58,324 bases of DNA from Petrocella sp024636985 (GTDB lineage Bacteria > Bacillota > Clostridia > Lachnospirales > Vallitaleaceae). The stretch covers positions 1-58,324 of the forward strand of contig JAGXFY010000036.1 in NCBI GenBank assembly GCA_024636985.1, written 5' to 3'. This document shows, in pieces, positions 1 through 8,621 of this stretch (position 1 is its first letter; the number at the start of each line of letters is the position of its first letter). The notes below the pieces were generated by a model. The model was not told the origin of the DNA and did not search any database. It saw nothing but the letters and a program-made list of their open reading frames with translations. The translations under genes were made by a program, and so were the position numbers.

Positions 1-690
1 AATAACGGTAAAATCCGGCATGGCTTGCTTAATCTTATAGACTGTTGCCAAAGCCAGGTTCTTAATAGCCGGACCGGACGTCCAAACAAAACCACTTTCA
101 CCACCATAAATGATTTCTCTAGATGCCAAATCTATCTTCATCGTGGGGCCAAGTGAATTGATTGCGGCGATACCACTGGCACCGGCTTCTCTAACGGCTC
201 TAGCAAAAGCGACCGGATCATCCATATGTGGGCTAACTTTCATGTATATGGGTTTAGTCGTATGCGCTCTTATGGTACGTACCGTTTCCCTAATCACCGA
301 TAAATCCTTGCCAACGTAGTGGGTAGATATCTCAAATGCATCTGCGTAAGGGTCCAGTAATGGTATCAAAAGTTCCATATCCTCTTTGGTATAACCTACA
401 GATATAATTAAGGGTGCATCTTCTTTACGATAATTCGGCAATATATCCTCAAGCCACACTTCTTTGCTATGCTCTGACCAAAGTTCAGAATTCATTACAA
501 AGTACCGATCTCCATAAATACAGGGTCTTGGTACAACGGCTGCTTTTGATGATATGGTTTTGGTAACAACTGCACCTACACCTTCATCTCGTATAAAGTT
601 CAACTTTTCAAGATCTCCTACCAAAGGACCTGACGCGGGCATTAACGGGTTTTTTAATGTTAAGCCGTCAAAACTTATATCTAATCTCAT
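1..690 (-). CDS. Dihydroorotate-dehydrogenase-like flavoprotein (3' end outside window)
   Basis: This reading frame is open from an ATG at 690 to the window edge (230 residues seen). An AAAAGGGGG ribosome binding site lies 6 bases upstream of the ATG. The N-terminus, with NPLMPASGPL near residues 14-23, and the later segments IYMKVSPHMDD and GASGIAAINS fit the FMN-binding TIM barrel of the class 1 dihydroorotate/dihydropyrimidine dehydrogenase family. The loop that normally carries the catalytic Cys or Ser (NLSCPN type) reads EISTHYVGKD here, so an ordinary dihydroorotate dehydrogenase reaction is doubtful. It is the last visible gene of the purine operon, 56 bases after ssnA. I infer a flavin-dependent step on a purine breakdown intermediate; the true substrate is unknown. 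Confidence 0.75.
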   Translation of the reverse strand, partial: MRLDISFDGLTLKNPLMPASGPLVGDLEKLNFIRDEGVGAVVTKTISSKAAVVPRPCIYGDRYFVMNSELWSEHSKEVWLEDILPNYRKEDAPLIISVGYTKEDMELLIPLLDPYADAFEISTHYVGKDLSVIRETVRTIRAHTTKPIYMKVSPHMDDPVAFARAVREAGASGIAAINSLGPTMKIDLASREIIYGGESGFVWTSGPAIKNLALATVYKIKQAMPDFTVI

Positions 691-746
691 TGTATTACCC
701 CCTTTTAATTTATGCTTTTAATTATGCCTATTGATTTTTACGTCTC

Positions 747-2033
747 TTATATTCTATCCCACAACTGGCGAGCTGACTTTGATGCTTCTCTATAGGTGTC
801 CATAAGATTATCCTTGACCTTATAATGGTTTAAAATCATCTTTCCGCCACACCAAACATAGCTTGGATTAAAATTGTTTGCCAGACCAAAACATAGATGA
901 CCAAAGGCATTATTCTTATTCATTGGTGTAGGAGGTATATAGGGTATCATCAATAAATCCGCTTCATAACCTGGCTGAATCCGCCCAAGCTTACAGCCTA
1001 AAATGCTTGATGCATAAACATATGTTTGATTGACCATTTCCAGGACTTGACCTAATCCAAATTTAACCGGTGTCAGATCTCTGTGATGCATGGTAAAATT
1101 CAAATTAAGCCATTCCGGCATTATACCGCTTCCAATACCGTCATTACCGATAATAACCGGTATGCCTGCTCTTTTAAATAGATTATGGTCCGGTAATCCT
1201 ACACCATTGTTCATATTTGAAGTAACATTAAGGGCCACTGTACATTTATGTCTTGCAATAAGTTCAGCCTCAGCCTCATCAATATAAAGACAATGAACCA
1301 AAAGACTCTTTTCTCTTAAAAGTTGATGGCGTTCCAGTCTATGGATAATACGTTCCCCATAACGCTCCAAACTTAAGTCTTCATCCATATGACTTTCAGC
1401 CACATGGATATGGATTGGTATGTCTTCTATGACTTTTGAAATCTTAGTAAGACTTTCCTCTGATAAGGACATGGCTGCATGAAGACCAAATAGACCGGCT
1501 GTTTTAGTCGTCTGATATTTCTTCGCAAAGCTTAGATTTTCTTCAATACAAGCGTCAATATCAAAACGATCACTGCTTTCAAAACAGAATATACCCCTTT
1601 GACCGACTTCATCACATATGGCTTTTTTCAAGGTTTCCAAAGCGCCTTTAATATCTAAGCCACTGGCATGATGGTCAATAATGGTGGTAATACCGTTTTT
1701 GACGCCCTCTACACCGCTAACGATACCGGAGTAATAAACATTGTCCAAATCTTGGCTGCCATCTAGCTTCCACCATAATTGGTCCAGTATTTCTTGGAAA
1801 TTCTCAGGGTCAAAAGGCAATATCAAACCTCTAGCGAAAGTAGAATAAATATGATGATGACCATTAATCAAGCCCGGCATTACCAATTGATCCATACCCT
1901 CTATAACTTCATAGTCTTGATTCACAAAATCCGTCATTGGCCCAACCTCAATTATTTTATCCTCAAAAATAATATATTGATCCTCGGCGTATGTTTTAAA
2001 ATCATAATAATTAACATGGGTCAGTGCAATCAT
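747..2033 (-). CDS. ssnA: SsnA-type aminohydrolase (amidohydrolase superfamily)
   Basis: This is a 428-residue metal-dependent hydrolase of the guanine deaminase/chlorohydrolase branch of the amidohydrolase superfamily. The first metal motif is NGHHH near residues 57-61. Later ligands are probably the His residues in IHIHVAESH and the Asp in IGNDGIGSG near residue 300. ssnA is a constant companion of xanthine-dehydrogenase-like genes in anaerobic purine and urate degradation clusters, where it is thought to deaminate or hydrolyse a purine-derived intermediate. An upstream in-frame ATG at 2039 touches the AGGAGG site; the ATG at 2033 sits 6 bases after it and is the better start. The gene follows the hydantoinase by 18 bases. 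Exact substrate is not visible from sequence. Confidence 0.85.
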   Translation of the reverse strand: MIALTHVNYYDFKTYAEDQYIIFEDKIIEVGPMTDFVNQDYEVIEGMDQLVMPGLINGHHHIYSTFARGLILPFDPENFQEILDQLWWKLDGSQDLDNVYYSGIVSGVEGVKNGITTIIDHHASGLDIKGALETLKKAICDEVGQRGIFCFESSDRFDIDACIEENLSFAKKYQTTKTAGLFGLHAAMSLSEESLTKISKVIEDIPIHIHVAESHMDEDLSLERYGERIIHRLERHQLLREKSLLVHCLYIDEAEAELIARHKCTVALNVTSNMNNGVGLPDHNLFKRAGIPVIIGNDGIGSGIMPEWLNLNFTMHHRDLTPVKFGLGQVLEMVNQTYVYASSILGCKLGRIQPGYEADLLMIPYIPPTPMNKNNAFGHLCFGLANNFNPSYVWCGGKMILNHYKVKDNLMDTYREASKSARQLWDRI

Positions 2034-2051
2034 GGTCATCCTCCTTTCACT

Positions 2052-3350
2052 TTAACTGATGAAATGCCCTACACTTCCAATGACCAGAGCATTATTCTTA
2101 ATAATAAACTGTCCTTTGCATAGTGTGGTTTCGATCTGACCATTTACTTCTAGATCTTTATAAACGGTATAACCTGCTTTTGAATGGTCCGTTTCTATTT
2201 TATGAGTCATATGAGGATTGTATATGGCAATGTCGGCATCTGTGCCCACATCCAAACTTCCCTTTTTAGGGTAGAGTCCAAATATTTTAGCCGGCATGGT
2301 ACTCATTTTTTCTATGGCCTTAATGCCATATCTGGTCGCCATTAAACTAAAACTGTGTTCAACACCACCAATACCCAAGGGCATCCCTAAAAGTTGTTTT
2401 TGCTTTTTTTGACGTTCTGTAAAAGGACAGTGATCTGTAGCAATGGTATGCAAGTAATCAAAACCGTTAATGAGCTTTTCTCTGGAGACTTCGCTACGAA
2501 GTGGTGGTGCCATGGTATAAAGATGACCTTGGCTTCCTTCAAATCTCTCTTCATTAAACTCAAAATAGTGGGGACAACTTTCTAGATATAGGTTTTTCCC
2601 AAGTATATCAGGAAATTCTTTTATCAAAGCTTCCAATGTATTACCGCTACTGACATGAACCATATACAATTGACCATCGGTTTCTTTTGCTAAGGTCGCC
2701 AATTTTAAAGCTTCTTCTGTTTCAGCCATCTCCGGTCTACTTATGGTTAAGTCCGCAGCTGTATAACTAGGCTCCATGGTTATGCTTTCATCTTTTTCTA
2801 TATGGGCTAACACTATGAATGCTTCTTCTCGAGAAAGTTTTAATAGCTCAACGATTTCTCCGTCATATGTGCGCCTACCGGAGTCTGAATAGGTTGTGAA
2901 TAGTTTTATGCTGTTTAGCCCTAGGGTTTTCATCGTCTCTACAATGGGCTTGACTTCATTCACGGGATCTTTTACTGTGACATGAAATCTATAATCAATC
3001 ATGGACTTGCTGGCCAGTTGATTTCTGTCATTGAAGGCTTTTTCCAATTCTTTTTCGGTGGATATGGGATCAAGAAAATCGATGACTGTGGTAATACCAC
3101 CATAAGCCGCCGCTATTGATCCTGTGTAAAAATCATCAGCAGAAGTATATTTGCCACAGTTCAGCTCAAAATGAACATGTGGGTCGATTAATCCCGGCAT
3201 GACCCACCTATCGGTCGCATCATAAACCTCTCTAGCTTGATGCACCTCATCACTTATGGCAACAATATGATCCCCATTGATATAGAGATGTTGCTTTTTC
3301 AGACTTCCCTCTATATAAAGTTGTCCGTTTAATATTGCCAAATCATACAT
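2052..3350 (-). CDS. Hydantoinase / dihydropyrimidinase family amidohydrolase
   Basis: A 432-residue cyclic amidohydrolase with the metal-binding DPHVH motif at residues 56-60. The probable carboxylated bridging lysine is K149 in NSIKLFTTY. Further His ligands follow in LAHIEK and YMVHVSSGN, and the Asp in IATDHCPFT. The family opens cyclic amide rings such as hydantoin, dihydropyrimidine and allantoin. In this operon it is best matched to HyuA of the anaerobic urate/purine pathway, opening a ring made after oxidation by the molybdenum enzyme. This is inference, since dihydropyrimidinase and allantoinase share the same fold and motifs. A GAAGGAGA site precedes the ATG. Confidence 0.85.
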   Translation of the reverse strand: MYDLAILNGQLYIEGSLKKQHLYINGDHIVAISDEVHQAREVYDATDRWVMPGLIDPHVHFELNCGKYTSADDFYTGSIAAAYGGITTVIDFLDPISTEKELEKAFNDRNQLASKSMIDYRFHVTVKDPVNEVKPIVETMKTLGLNSIKLFTTYSDSGRRTYDGEIVELLKLSREEAFIVLAHIEKDESITMEPSYTAADLTISRPEMAETEEALKLATLAKETDGQLYMVHVSSGNTLEALIKEFPDILGKNLYLESCPHYFEFNEERFEGSQGHLYTMAPPLRSEVSREKLINGFDYLHTIATDHCPFTERQKKQKQLLGMPLGIGGVEHSFSLMATRYGIKAIEKMSTMPAKIFGLYPKKGSLDVGTDADIAIYNPHMTHKIETDHSKAGYTVYKDLEVNGQIETTLCKGQFIIKNNALVIGSVGHFIS

Positions 3351-3368
3351 ATTAATCTCCTTCTATAC

Positions 3369-4196
3369 CTATTTCTCTTTACTTATATAGGCATCTCGCA
3401 TATGTTTATTGCCCGTTTTGTTATAATACACGGCCAATATTTCTGCACTTATAGATATCGCAATCTCTGCCGGTGATCCTCCACCAGTATCAATACCTAT
3501 AGGTGCATAGTGGTTGGATAGATTAAGGCTTTCACCAAATTTATCATAGGTTTTTACTAAATAGTCCTTTAGCTTGTTCTTAGAACAAAGCATACCTACA
3601 TACTTTAATTCTAATTGTTTCTCAATGATTTTATGCATGACATCGTAGTCATACTTGTGAGAAGGTGTACACACGACCACATAGGCGTTTTTAGCTATGC
3701 CTTGTGTTTCTATAAAATCCACGAAATCATGATGATGCACTTCGTCACCACCTATAAACTGATCAACGACTTCCTTTCGATTATCAATGACGGTCACATA
3801 AAAGTTCATGGTCTTTAGAACATGGCAGAGTGCTTGACTGACATGACCTGCACCAAAAAGGTAGATATGAGCACCATGTCCGATATACTCGTAAAAAAGT
3901 GTCACAACACCACCACAGGTCATGGGCAATGTGGTGGCTTGACCAACAATCTCTCCTTCTTTTAAGAGGTATTTTTCCAAATGACTTTTTTGCATTTTTA
4001 GTAAGTCTTTGCAAGTTTCTATGGCTTGATGTTCAAGAGCACCACCACCGACGGTACCCACACGTTTACCGGTAACACCGACTAACATTTTTTTGCCAAG
4101 TTCAACCGGACCGTCACCTATTTTTTCAACAACCGTCACGGTCATACAAGGTTCATTATTCTGCTTCATTTTTATGATTTCATCATATATATCCAT
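3369..4196 (-). CDS. xdhC: XdhC/CoxI-family molybdenum hydroxylase maturation factor
   Basis: A 275-residue two-domain protein. The N-terminal XdhC/CoxI domain has GTVGGGALE near 47-55 and MTCGGVV near 92. The C-terminal Rossmann domain has LFGAGHVS near 113-120, and the GGGSPAEIA segment lies close to the C-terminus. XdhC proteins bind molybdenum cofactor, protect it and help fit its terminal sulfur (or selenium) ligand before insertion into xanthine-dehydrogenase-type enzymes. Its place between the molybdopterin subunit and the hydantoinase fits that role for the enzyme encoded just upstream. A selenium-dependent system is possible, but nothing in the sequence decides between sulfur and selenium. 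Confidence 0.88.
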   Translation of the reverse strand: MDIYDEIIKMKQNNEPCMTVTVVEKIGDGPVELGKKMLVGVTGKRVGTVGGGALEHQAIETCKDLLKMQKSHLEKYLLKEGEIVGQATTLPMTCGGVVTLFYEYIGHGAHIYLFGAGHVSQALCHVLKTMNFYVTVIDNRKEVVDQFIGGDEVHHHDFVDFIETQGIAKNAYVVVCTPSHKYDYDVMHKIIEKQLELKYVGMLCSKNKLKDYLVKTYDKFGESLNLSNHYAPIGIDTGGGSPAEIAISISAEILAVYYNKTGNKHMRDAYISKEK

Positions 4197-4226
4197 GAAT
4201 CTTATAATCCTTCCTTGATACTTTCT

Positions 4227-6539
4227 CTATACTTCCTTACTCTGTATCGCCGCCCAAACCTTTTCAGATGTAATTGGGAGGCTATTAATTCTAACACCTA
4301 TGGCATTGTATATGGCATTGGCAATGACCGCTGGTGGTGTATCAATACCAATCTCTCCAACTGATTTGGCACCATAGGGTCCAGAGGCTTCATAACTATC
4401 CGCAAATTCGACACGTATATTCGTAACTTCCTTGCGGGTTGGTATTCGGTAATTCATCAGGTTATTGGTAATAAGACTACCGCTTTTATTGTAAATAACC
4501 TCTTCAAACATTGCCATGCCCAAACCTTGAAGTATACCGCCTTCCACTTGGACTTTCGCTAAGCTTGGATTGATTGTAGTACCACAATCTACCACAGCGA
4601 CATAATCCAACACTTCAAATTCTCCTGTTTCAAGGTCAACCTCGACCTCGGCAAATCCAGCCATAAAAGGTGGTGGTGATTTTGTGCCAACATAAGAATG
4701 GGCAGCAACCAATTGTTTTTGGTCTTCATTATAAAAGAGTCGATTGGATAATGACTCCAACGTCATGGATGTATCGGTATCTTTTACTTTTAGGACTTCA
4801 CCATCAAAGTGAATATCTTCCGGTCTCACACCAAGCGCATTTGCCCCTTCATCTATGATCATTTCAAGCATCTTGTCTGCAGCTTTTTTAACTGCATTGC
4901 CGGATACATAGGTTGTGCTTGATGCATAAGCACCCGTATCAAAAGGTGTTAAGTCTGTATCCGAAGAATAGATAATGACTTTATCCACGGTAGTTTTTAG
5001 ACTCTCTGCTGCAATCTGTGCCAAAATAGTATCACTACCTTGTCCAATATCTGTAGCGCCTATCATCAAGTTATAAAAACCTGTATCATTAAGCTTAATA
5101 ATAGCCGATCCCATATCAATATAAGGTATGCCGGATCCTTGCATAGCAAGACACATACCCACACTTCTTACTTTTGTTTTTGAGATGACTTTTCTTGGAT
5201 ATTTGTCTTTCCAACCAATGAGTTCCATACCTCGGTCGACACAATAATCCAATTTGCAGCTATCCATATTCATAGCTGTTCCTTCTGTACCTTCACCCAT
5301 TTTTGCAAAAACCGGTGAGGTCTCACCCTCTGCTATCATGTTTTTTTTCCTAAATTCAATAGGATCAATACCTAGTTTTTCACAAAGCTGGTCAACTGTA
5401 GACTCCACTGCAAAGTTGCCTTGTATGGCACCATAACCTCTAAAGGCGCCTCCTGGTGTGTGGTTGGTATAAACGACTCTACCACCGAAACGAACGGCTT
5501 CAACTTTATTGTATAAAGGTAATGTTTTTGCGCCCGCAACCATAAAAACCGTAAGTGCGTGTTCACCATAGGCACCTGTATCGGAAAGTACCTTTACATC
5601 AAGAGCTTTTAATTCTCCTTCTTTTGTTGCTCCAAGGGTGACATCAATACGCATCGGATGTCTTGAATAACTGGACTCAAAGACTTCTTTTCTAGTATAG
5701 ACAAGTTTACAAGGTTTCTTGGTTTTCAGCGTCACCGCAGCGACAAAAAATTCACCATGTAGACACTGCTTACCACCAAAACCGCCTCCGATTCTAGGTT
5801 TGATGACCCTTATTTTACTCATCGGAATTTCTAGGGCTTGTGAAACAATTCTTCTAGCATGAAAAGGTGTTTGGGTGGATGAGTAGATCACCAAACGGTC
5901 TTGAAAATCCAACCTTGCATTAGCCGTATGCGGTTCCATCATAACATGGGCTTGGGCTTGGGTATAATGAGAAGTTGAAACTGTAACATCACACCTACCC
6001 ATAACCGCTTCAACTGAACCTATTTCCATATGGTAAGCTGCTGCAACATTCTTCTCTGGTTCAAATCCAATAGGAAACATTTCATGAATTTCCGGCTCAG
6101 GATGTATGACACTTTCATTTTCAAAAGCTTTCTCAAAATCCAATACAGGTTCAAGAATCTCATAGTCAACCTGAATCAATTCAAGGGCTCTACTAGCTAT
6201 GGCTTCTGTTTCAGCTGCTACAATAGCCACATCATCACCGACATAGCGCACAACTGAATCCAGTACAAACTTGTCGTGGGGAGAAGGCTCTGGATACCCT
6301 TGTCCTGCACGCGTGACCGGTATTCTTTTAAAATCCTTATATGTTAAAACACATTCTACTCCTTCTAGGGACATTGCTTTTTTGATATCAATATTGAGTA
6401 TCTTCGCGTGAGGATGAGGACTCCTTAAGACCTTAACCGTTAAAGCATTAGGATCGGCCAAATCATTGGTATAAGCAGGACGTCCAAGCATGAGACCTTT
6501 TCCGTCTATAGATCCGGTATTATGATTGACACATTTCAT
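4227..6539 (-). CDS. Xanthine-dehydrogenase-family molybdopterin-binding catalytic subunit
   Basis: A 770-residue large subunit of a molybdenum hydroxylase. It has the aldehyde-oxidase/xanthine-dehydrogenase N-terminal hammerhead domain (about 10-120), the cofactor-binding loop GGGFGGKQ, the GAFRGYGAIQGNFAVE segment, and a C-terminal SVGEIGID segment whose Glu matches the catalytic base of the family. The start is the ATG at 6539, which overlaps the TGA of the [2Fe-2S] subunit gene in an ATGA arrangement and has GGAGGTGA upstream. A start at 6605 would add 22 residues encoded within the preceding gene and is rejected. The likely role is hydroxylation of hypoxanthine, xanthine or a related purine in the cytoplasm; substrate specificity is inferred from the operon. 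Confidence 0.88.
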   Translation of the reverse strand: MKCVNHNTGSIDGKGLMLGRPAYTNDLADPNALTVKVLRSPHPHAKILNIDIKKAMSLEGVECVLTYKDFKRIPVTRAGQGYPEPSPHDKFVLDSVVRYVGDDVAIVAAETEAIASRALELIQVDYEILEPVLDFEKAFENESVIHPEPEIHEMFPIGFEPEKNVAAAYHMEIGSVEAVMGRCDVTVSTSHYTQAQAHVMMEPHTANARLDFQDRLVIYSSTQTPFHARRIVSQALEIPMSKIRVIKPRIGGGFGGKQCLHGEFFVAAVTLKTKKPCKLVYTRKEVFESSYSRHPMRIDVTLGATKEGELKALDVKVLSDTGAYGEHALTVFMVAGAKTLPLYNKVEAVRFGGRVVYTNHTPGGAFRGYGAIQGNFAVESTVDQLCEKLGIDPIEFRKKNMIAEGETSPVFAKMGEGTEGTAMNMDSCKLDYCVDRGMELIGWKDKYPRKVISKTKVRSVGMCLAMQGSGIPYIDMGSAIIKLNDTGFYNLMIGATDIGQGSDTILAQIAAESLKTTVDKVIIYSSDTDLTPFDTGAYASSTTYVSGNAVKKAADKMLEMIIDEGANALGVRPEDIHFDGEVLKVKDTDTSMTLESLSNRLFYNEDQKQLVAAHSYVGTKSPPPFMAGFAEVEVDLETGEFEVLDYVAVVDCGTTINPSLAKVQVEGGILQGLGMAMFEEVIYNKSGSLITNNLMNYRIPTRKEVTNIRVEFADSYEASGPYGAKSVGEIGIDTPPAVIANAIYNAIGVRINSLPITSEKVWAAIQSKEV

Positions 6540-6991
6540 GATTTTCTCACCTCCATATATGCTTTGATGGCCCGATGCTGGGACACATAACCTGAACAGC
6601 GGCATAAATTGCCGACTAAATAGTTGCGTATATCTTCATCTGTAGGGTCTGTCAATTCTTTTTTCATCGCATGGACGGTTAAAGCCAATCCCGGATTACA
6701 AAAACCACATTGATCTGCACCTTCCTTACCAAAGAGCTCGGCTAAATGTGTTGCCTCTTCTTCTATGGCCTCAACAGTGGTCACAGCATGACCATTGGCC
6801 TTTACAGACAAATAGCTACAAGAAGCGATAGGCTTGCCATCCAAAAGTACTGTACATACGCCACATGAAGAAGTATCACAACCCTTTTTCACACTATAAT
6901 AATGATGCTTTCTTAGTGTATCTACCAAATATTCATCCGGTTCCACCTCAAATGTCCTGATTTTACCATTCACTTTAATTTGTGTTTTCAT
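6536..6991 (-). CDS. [2Fe-2S] subunit of xanthine-dehydrogenase-family enzyme
   Basis: A 151-residue small iron-sulfur subunit carrying the eight cysteines of the family. C38, C43, C46 and C58 form the plant-ferredoxin-type cluster. C95, C98, C130 and C132 form the second cluster, in QCGFCNPG and NLCRCSGY. It passes electrons from the molybdenum centre to the FAD subunit. Its ATG at 6991 lies 17 bases inside the FAD subunit gene and has a strong AAGGAGGTGG site. Its stop overlaps the start of the catalytic subunit, so the three subunits are probably translationally coupled. Confidence 0.93.
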   Translation of the reverse strand: MKTQIKVNGKIRTFEVEPDEYLVDTLRKHHYYSVKKGCDTSSCGVCTVLLDGKPIASCSYLSVKANGHAVTTVEAIEEEATHLAELFGKEGADQCGFCNPGLALTVHAMKKELTDPTDEDIRNYLVGNLCRCSGYVSQHRAIKAYMEVRKS

Positions 6992-7784
6992 AAGCCACCT
7001 CCTTAATACCTCTTTCTACCATAACTTTACACAGTTGGGTTCTATAGGCTTTAGAGGCTCTAGCATTGCCCCCGAATTTTATTTCTTCTACCGCAATCCT
7101 AGCCGCTTCTTCAATTATTTCTTCTGTTAAAATCTTACTATCATTTAAATAAGTCATGCTCTTAACTGCTAAAGTGGCTACAGAAGGTCTTGCGCCAACA
7201 GCTACTCTGAAATGACTACCAATCTTTACAACACTTACGTTCAATATGGGAAAATCATTGGCTGTTTTTTTAACCGTAGAATAGTTTGCCTTACCATATT
7301 CTTTTTTTATAATGATTTGAAGTAATATGTCTTTTTCTTTTGGTGCTTCCTTTAAATAAGATTCTAAGGAGACCTGACCTTTCGTGTAAAAAACAAGATT
7401 GGCTTTAAGGGCAAGAAGGGGTGTTAACAAATCTGAAAAACCATATCTACCGGCAACCGTTCCCCCAATTGTAGCAATATTACGTATAGGAACACCCATA
7501 ATATGAGAGATAGCTTCCTGTAATACACCGCCCATAAAAGTTCCAAGACTGCTGTGTGTCTCAATCTGTCTTAATGTCACCATGCTACCAATGGTATAAT
7601 ATTCTTCTGATTCGTTAATGGAATCCAGCTTGAGTCCAGACAAATCAATACCTTGTGACAATGTTTTGGGTAACAACTTTAGCCATGCACCTCCTGCGAT
7701 AATGGCAGCATCATCTTTTTGTAGTAATTGATACGCTTCTTCCATATCCGTAGGCATTGTATATGCTTTAATCTTCAAATCCAT
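6975..7784 (-). CDS. FAD-binding subunit of xanthine-dehydrogenase-family enzyme
   Basis: A 269-residue protein of the FAD-binding domain family found in molybdopterin dehydrogenases. The first FAD phosphate loop is IAGGAWLKL (about 29-37). The second conserved segment, RNIATIGGTVAGRYGFSDLL, lies near 102-121, and a CO-dehydrogenase flavoprotein C-terminal domain follows. It hands electrons from the iron-sulfur subunit to an acceptor such as NAD or ferredoxin, which cannot be told from sequence. It overlaps both neighbours by 17 bases. The ATG is preceded by AAGGGGG. Standard family length with no sign of decay. Confidence 0.9.
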   Translation of the reverse strand: MDLKIKAYTMPTDMEEAYQLLQKDDAAIIAGGAWLKLLPKTLSQGIDLSGLKLDSINESEEYYTIGSMVTLRQIETHSSLGTFMGGVLQEAISHIMGVPIRNIATIGGTVAGRYGFSDLLTPLLALKANLVFYTKGQVSLESYLKEAPKEKDILLQIIIKKEYGKANYSTVKKTANDFPILNVSVVKIGSHFRVAVGARPSVATLAVKSMTYLNDSKILTEEIIEEAARIAVEEIKFGGNARASKAYRTQLCKVMVERGIKEVAYENTN

Positions 7785-8352
7785 AACCCCCTTCTATTAT
7801 CTGTGCTTTTATATTTTCGTAATCGTCGATGGTATCTATATCCATAAGTATACCTTCATCCTCAACAGGTAAGTAGGTCACTTGATATCGATCTCTAAAT
7901 TTCTTCAAATTAGACAATGGAGATTCCAAAAGCAGTGGATGAATCAAATGTCGCCTAATAAGTATGGGATGGCCTTTTCTACCTTTATAAGTGGGTACAA
8001 CGATCTCACCTTCAGTATCAATAATTGTTTTATACGTTGATTTATGAATCAGAGGATAGTCACCGGGAATTAAAATAAAATCCTGAGTCATAAAGGCCAC
8101 ACCGGTTAAAACAGAACTGAACATACCCTCATTATAGTTAGGGTTATATACAATCTTAACACGCTCCATGTCCTTAAGCATCTCTACAACTTCATTGTAA
8201 TAGTGACCACCCACAACAACAATATTGTTACAACATTGTTGTAATGTCATGACAACAATACGTAAAATGGGTTCCCCGTTTATGGGCAACTCCAATTTAT
8301 TCTTATAAGTCCTACTTGAAAAACCACCAGCCAATACTATTGCATCACACAT
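7768..8352 (-). CDS. mocA: MocA-like molybdenum cofactor nucleotidyltransferase
   Basis: A 194-residue NTP-transferase-fold protein starting with AIVLAGGFSSRTYKNKLELP. This matches the nucleotide-binding LAGGxSxRxGxxK signature of MobA/MocA proteins, with Thr-Tyr where Met-Gly is usual. A further conserved segment is LIPGDYPLI, whose Asp should bind metal. MocA attaches CMP to molybdenum cofactor to give the dinucleotide form used by many xanthine-dehydrogenase-like enzymes. As the first gene of the operon it would supply cofactor for the enzyme encoded next. A GTTAGGAGG site precedes the ATG. A transferase for another nucleotide is possible. Confidence 0.78.
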   Translation of the reverse strand: MCDAIVLAGGFSSRTYKNKLELPINGEPILRIVVMTLQQCCNNIVVVGGHYYNEVVEMLKDMERVKIVYNPNYNEGMFSSVLTGVAFMTQDFILIPGDYPLIHKSTYKTIIDTEGEIVVPTYKGRKGHPILIRRHLIHPLLLESPLSNLKKFRDRYQVTYLPVEDEGILMDIDTIDDYENIKAQIIEGGYGFED

Positions 8353-8398
8353 AGGTTCCCTCCTAACTTATAGAAGTCTGTCTGCTTTCCTTTGTAAC

Positions 8399-8490
8399 AA
8401 AAAAGCCCCTTATAAAAGAACTTGTCTTATATAAAAGGCCTCATTACCTCTTTGATTGTTTTGCAGAATGTTTAGTCTCATTAAATATTC
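8399..8490 (-). promoter_or_regulatory. Structured leader with internal terminator before the purine operon
   Basis: The leader of the purine operon starts near 8492 and runs about 140 bases to the mocA start. It opens with a small hairpin (8466-8490, 4+4 pairs around a mismatch, loop AUGAGAC). It then holds an intrinsic terminator: arms 8425-8439 and 8405-8420 pair over about 14 positions with G-U pairs, directly followed by six U residues (8399-8404). This is the arrangement of transcription attenuation, but I see no match to the purine riboswitch consensus and cannot name the ligand or protein. Confidence 0.6.
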
Positions 8491-8498
8491 CTATTGTT

Positions 8499-8528
8499 AT
8501 TATACACCTATTAAATTTTACTTGTCAA
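8499..8528 (-). promoter_or_regulatory. Sigma-A promoter of the purine operon
   Basis: On the minus strand a TTGACA box (8523-8528) and a TATAAT box (8499-8504) are separated by 18 bases. Both hexamers are perfect consensus. The predicted transcription start is near 8492, upstream of the attenuator-like leader of the mocA-led operon. So strong a core promoter implies control by something downstream or by a bound repressor. Confidence 0.82.
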
Positions 8529-8621
8529 ACTTTTTGTACTTTTTGCCCAAATTTTTAGTTAATACCAACAATGCAAGGACATAAATAGGTAAATGAAAAG
8601 GATTAAGATAAATGAGAATAA

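Noticed and set aside
4227..6605. Longer molybdopterin subunit starting at 6605
   Set aside because: The extra 22 residues lie inside the preceding gene. The ATG at 6539 has a strong binding site and an ATGA overlap.
8466..8490. Purine riboswitch or ANTAR target hairpin in the purine operon leader
   Set aside because: The purine riboswitch core sequences are absent and the leader before the terminator is too short. The hairpin loop is 7 bases and lacks the A1/G4 pattern of ANTAR targets.
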